From Schaalia vaccimaxillae DSM 15804 (GTDB lineage Bacteria; Actinomycetota; Actinomycetes; Actinomycetales; Actinomycetaceae), in contig NZ_ATUX01000005.1 in assembly GCF_000420425.1 (NCBI RefSeq), positions 186,001 to 250,000 of the forward strand: a stretch of DNA of 64,000 bases. The letters run 5' to 3'. This document shows, piece after piece, positions 61,044 to 64,000 of this stretch. The notes below the pieces were generated by a model. It made no database searches and was not told the DNA's origin. It was given only the letters and a program-made list of their open reading frames with translations. The translations under genes were made by a program, and so were the position numbers. Positions within the stretch are counted from its first letter, which is position 1, and each line of letters begins with the position of its first letter.

Positions 61044-62033
61044 GTGGCCGAATACCTCAATGACGGCGAATTGGCGCGCGCCAAAGACCTGCTCCAAAGG
61101 ATGCAGTCAATTTTCGCGTCAAAAGTCGTTGGCCAAGAAGAACTCCAACGTGCCCTGACCGCCGGCCTGCTCGCCAAAGGTCACGTCCTCATCGAATCGG
61201 TGCCCGGACTTGCCAAGACCACTGCCGCACAAACCCTGGCCGCGTCCGTATCGGGTAGCTTCCGGCGCATCCAGTGCACACCGGACCTCATGCCCAACGA
61301 CATCGTGGGCTCCCAGATCTGGAACCAAGCCACCGGAGGCATGGAAACTCAGCTCGGTCCCGTCCACGCCAACCTCGTGCTCCTGGACGAAATCAATCGT
61401 TCTTCGGCTAAAACCCAGTCGGCCATGCTTGAAGCTATGCAGGAAGCACAGACGACAATCGGCGGCGTGAACCACCCACTTCCTCAACCCTTCATGGTGA
61501 TGGCCACCCAAAACCCCATCGAAGAAGAAGGCACCTATGTTCTGCCAGAAGCTCAGATGGACCGATTCCTTATCAAACAGGTCATCACCTACCCCAAGCC
61601 TTCCGAAGAACTTGAAGTCCTCGAACGGATCGACGCGGGCACAATGACCGCGCCCATTGACGTCGAACCGATCTCCATCGACGACCTCATCGAATTACAA
61701 AAACTGACAAAGCGGATCTTCGTCCACTCAACGCTCAAGGCCTACATCGTCGACATCATCAACACCACCCGTGGAGCTGGTCCCAATCCTCTTCCCGACT
61801 GGTCCAAGCACGTGCGAGTGGGAGCATCCCCGCGCGGAGGCATCGCACTCATGCAGGTCGCACAAGCCCTCGCCCTGATGAACGGACGCAACTACATCGT
61901 CCCCGATGACATTAAGACCATGCGTCACTCAATCCTGCGCCACCGCATCATTCGCACCTTTGACGCCCTCGCCGACAATGTCTCAATCGAAGGCCTCATC
62001 GACGCTGTCTTTAACGCCGTTCCCGTCCCCTGA
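61044..62033 (+). CDS. MoxR-family AAA+ ATPase
   Basis: This 329-residue ATPase begins with an N-terminal helix, then LIESVPGLAKTTAAQTLA (Walker A GLAKTT, variant of GxGKT usual in MoxR), Walker B NLVLLDEINRS, and sensor regions SAMLEAMQEAQTT, QPFMVMATQNPIEEEGTYVL, ending with SPRGGIALMQVAQALALMNGR. MoxR ATPases act as chaperone-like factors with DUF58 and VWA proteins. The GTG start at 61044 has AAGGAG upstream. The DUF58 gene follows 21 bases downstream. Confidence 0.92.
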   Translation: MAEYLNDGELARAKDLLQRMQSIFASKVVGQEELQRALTAGLLAKGHVLIESVPGLAKTTAAQTLAASVSGSFRRIQCTPDLMPNDIVGSQIWNQATGGMETQLGPVHANLVLLDEINRSSAKTQSAMLEAMQEAQTTIGGVNHPLPQPFMVMATQNPIEEEGTYVLPEAQMDRFLIKQVITYPKPSEELEVLERIDAGTMTAPIDVEPISIDDLIELQKLTKRIFVHSTLKAYIVDIINTTRGAGPNPLPDWSKHVRVGASPRGGIALMQVAQALALMNGRNYIVPDDIKTMRHSILRHRIIRTFDALADNVSIEGLIDAVFNAVPVP

Positions 62034-62054
62034 TCGACTGAGACCAGCACAGCC

Positions 62055-62948
62055 ATGCCAGTCAGATCGCGTGAAATCCATGCGCTAGCGAGCCGCATCC
62101 AATTGCCCGTAATGCGCAAATTGCTGTCCCTCATGGAAGGACAGCACGGGTCGGCGCGCGCCGGAAAAGGCTGGGAGTTCATGGACTTGGCGCAATACCA
62201 GCCAGGTGACGACGTCAAAGAAATTGACTGGGCAGCAACCGCACGCAGCGGCTCACCAATCATCAAACGCTTTGAAGCCAGCGCCAACCTCCAAGTCATC
62301 CTCGTCGTCGATACCGGCCGAGCTATGGGAGCCCTGGCCCCCTCAGGCGAAACGAAAGAAGAGATCGCCCTCGTCGCATGCGAAGCCATCGCCTGGCTAT
62401 CCGTCGCCCGCGGTGACCAGATCGGTCTTGTTGCAGGAGATTCCACACGCACCCGGCACATGCCTGCCCGCTCAGGAAACGCGCACGCTGAAACCATCAT
62501 GCGCAGAATCGAAGAGGACATCACCCTCGAATCCCCCGCATCTGACGTCCTCGCCCTCCTTGACCGCGCCGACAGAACAACCAGACGACGCTCCCTCATC
62601 GTCTTAGTCACCGACGAAACGCAACCAACCCCAAGCTCAGAAGCCGACGAAGTTATCAAACGACTCCTGGTGCGTCACCAACTCATTTGCATCTCGATCG
62701 CCGATATCAACCCCACAACCCTGGACAAAGACACCCACGTGATCGACGTCGACGAAGGCCCACTGCCTGACTTTCTACTGCGCGACCAACAACTCGCAGC
62801 CCAAGCCAGCGCCATCGCCAACCAACGCAAAAACGCCGTATCCGCGCTCCTTGACTCTCGCGGCGTTATCCAAGTGTTGGTAGGTTCCTCCCAAGACGTC
62901 CCCCGCGCCCTCATGCGCGCACTCGAAAGGGGGAGCCGTGTCAGGTGA
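62055..62948 (+). CDS. DUF58 protein
   Basis: This 297-residue protein contains the DUF58 core GKGWEFMDLAQYQPGDDVKE followed by IDWAATARSG, the typical R/K-x-Y-x-x-G-D-x-x-x-x-I-D-W pattern, then a VWA-like region with VVDTGRAMGA in place of D-x-S-x-S, so its metal site is degenerate. DUF58 proteins always accompany MoxR ATPases. Its stop overlaps the next start by 11 bases. Confidence 0.9.
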   Translation: MPVRSREIHALASRIQLPVMRKLLSLMEGQHGSARAGKGWEFMDLAQYQPGDDVKEIDWAATARSGSPIIKRFEASANLQVILVVDTGRAMGALAPSGETKEEIALVACEAIAWLSVARGDQIGLVAGDSTRTRHMPARSGNAHAETIMRRIEEDITLESPASDVLALLDRADRTTRRRSLIVLVTDETQPTPSSEADEVIKRLLVRHQLICISIADINPTTLDKDTHVIDVDEGPLPDFLLRDQQLAAQASAIANQRKNAVSALLDSRGVIQVLVGSSQDVPRALMRALERGSRVR

Positions 62949-63414
62949 CATCGCAGACCAACTGCGCGACCCAGTCATCTACCCGCATTGGATGTGGGTG
63001 GCTGGCCTCATCCTCATCCTCGCAGTGATCATCTGGGTCACCGCCATGATCCGCAGATGGTGGAGATCAGACGAAACACGCATCGAAGAACTCCAAACGA
63101 TTAGCCAAGTACGCCGAGATAGCTACCACTGCTATGTCAACGACATTGAGGCCCGACACCGTTCAGGAGAACTCGACTCGCGTGATGCTCACCTTGCGGT
63201 AGCTGGCCTCATGCGAGCGCTTGGAACCGAAAGAACAGGTCGCGACCTCGAAGTTGCCACCGTCGCCGAAGTTCGTCAACTCCTGCCCATGTGGCCAGCC
63301 CTGGCTGACCTGCTCCAGGCCTGCGAAAGCCCCTCCTTCGACGGCAATGCTGACGATTCGCAGGAGGTCGTGACCCGCATCCTGCACCTCGCTCATCAGG
63401 CGGTGGACGCATGA
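62938..63414 (+). CDS. Single-span protein of the MoxR operon (DUF4381-like position)
   Basis: This 158-residue protein has one membrane span near the N-terminus (MWVAGLILILAVIIWVTAMI, about residues 18-37) and a soluble helical domain with CYVNDIEARHRSGELDSRDA and the tail VVTRILHLAHQAVDA. Its position between DUF58 and VWA genes corresponds to the small DUF4381-type proteins in Bat operons, but the sequence is too diverged for me to assign it firmly. It overlaps both neighbours (11 bases with DUF58, 4 with the VWA gene), so the four genes are translationally coupled. Confidence 0.75.
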   Translation: MSGDIADQLRDPVIYPHWMWVAGLILILAVIIWVTAMIRRWWRSDETRIEELQTISQVRRDSYHCYVNDIEARHRSGELDSRDAHLAVAGLMRALGTERTGRDLEVATVAEVRQLLPMWPALADLLQACESPSFDGNADDSQEVVTRILHLAHQAVDA

Positions 63415-64000
63415 AATACGGATGGCTCATTCCTCTGGTCATTATCGTCATCGTGGCCGCGTTGGTTGCAGGCTGGTTCCTCTCGCGTGAGGCTGCGCGC
63501 CGCTCAGGTAAAAAAGGATGGGTAGCCAATACCGGATACGTCCGTGAGCTACCCAAGTACCAGGCGTTGGTGCGGCGCTCGCGGCTTATGCTGGCCGGGG
63601 CAAGCTTAAGCTTCGCTCTGTTGGTGGGGGCCGTGTCCATTAGCGCAGGATCTCCCGTGGACCGCAGGATCGAGGACGAGCGCCTGGCATCGCGCGACAT
63701 CGTTTTGTGCCTGGATGCATCCGGCTCAATGATGCCCTATGACGGCCAGATCGGTTCCTCATTTAGGCAGATCATCGAACATTTCTCCGGTGAACGCATC
63801 TCTTTGCACCTGTGGAGCGCGCGAACAATCATTAAGTTCCCGCTGACCGACGACTATGTGATGGCCGACGAAATCCTTGAGGAAATGAGCACCATCATCT
63901 CCGAGGGATATATGGGAGAAGCCCCCGATGGCTCAAGCGTCTACGTGACCACTGAACTGCTCGACTACCTTGAAGGAGTCGACGACCCTGATCGTCAAGC
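63411..64000 (+). CDS. BatA/BatB-like VWA-domain membrane protein (partial, runs off the window)
   Basis: From ATG 63411 the frame stays open to the end of the window (196 codons). It starts with a membrane span (WLIPLVIIVIVAALVAGWFL), a basic loop, a second span (MLAGASLSFALLVGAVSIS), and then a VWA domain with an intact MIDAS motif DIVLCLDASGSMMPYDGQ. Arrangement and sequence fit BatA/YfbK-type VWA proteins, whose MIDAS binds a divalent metal and a partner. It overlaps the preceding gene by four bases. The C-terminal part and any further operon genes lie beyond the window. Confidence 0.85.
   Translation, partial: MKYGWLIPLVIIVIVAALVAGWFLSREAARRSGKKGWVANTGYVRELPKYQALVRRSRLMLAGASLSFALLVGAVSISAGSPVDRRIEDERLASRDIVLCLDASGSMMPYDGQIGSSFRQIIEHFSGERISLHLWSARTIIKFPLTDDYVMADEILEEMSTIISEGYMGEAPDGSSVYVTTELLDYLEGVDDPDRQ

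Overview
The window looks like a chromosome segment of a mid-GC (by eye roughly 58-60%) Gram-positive actinobacterium, most plausibly a member of the Actinomycetaceae (Actinomyces, Schaalia, Trueperella and relatives). The signs are lineage-typical genes (DUF3073 beside purM, a DUF3618 plus holin-X pair, a GTP-dependent PEP carboxykinase, a MutT1-type Nudix/phosphatase fusion near ppk1), lipoproteins instead of periplasmic binding proteins, aspartokinase with an internal beta-subunit start, and the remains of an LPXTG-type wall-anchored protein. No species can be named from the sequence alone. Nearly all of the window is ordinary chromosome; no plasmid, phage, insertion sequence or CRISPR array was seen.

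Layout. 0-5 kb: tail of a sensor kinase, a three-gene ABC importer of the TrpXYZ type on the minus strand, and PTS enzyme I. 5-10.5 kb: lysC-asd (aspartate pathway), a HAD phosphatase, thioredoxin, a TetR regulator and a Nudix hydrolase. 10.6-14.8 kb: tRNA-Gly followed by an AT-richer stretch with a decayed surface-protein gene and a MacA/MacB-like three-gene efflux operon. 14.8-22.1 kb: mutY, two TM2-domain proteins, dcd, two unrecognised genes and an ABC-2 exporter. 22.2-33.2 kb: a large membrane Fe-S reductase, a complete Mrp-type Na+/H+ antiporter operon (mnhAB fused, C, D, E, F, G, all overlapping) and an RNase II-family nuclease. 33.3-41.3 kb: purM, DUF3073, DUF3618/holin-X, an ABC ATPase-like protein that has lost its catalytic motifs, a tRNA Phe-Asp-Glu cluster, an MscS channel, msrB, an EamA transporter and a SHOCT-like protein. 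41.4-44.7 kb: an MFS transporter overlapping a gene that fuses an ADP-ribosylglycohydrolase to a PfkB sugar kinase, then tRNA-Lys. 44.8-57.5 kb: a phosphate-centred region with ppk1, purF, MutT1-like, pstSCAB behind a PHO-box-like repeat, a Septum_form lipoprotein, pit and its DUF47 partner. 57.7-64 kb: pckG, an unrecognised membrane protein and the start of a MoxR-DUF58-VWA operon that runs off the end.

The most unusual items are: the glycohydrolase-kinase fusion co-transcribed with a transporter (a compact version of the E. coli yegTUV gene set); a dead ABC ATPase; a purF that resembles the gammaproteobacterial enzyme rather than the Fe-S, propeptide-bearing type; a PstS that appears to lack about 20 otherwise conserved residues; a family of three dispersed ~75-bp palindromes and a second 57-bp dispersed repeat; and a strongly over-represented octamer, ACGAGGGC. 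All homology statements come from reading motifs and from memory of the families; no database search was run.
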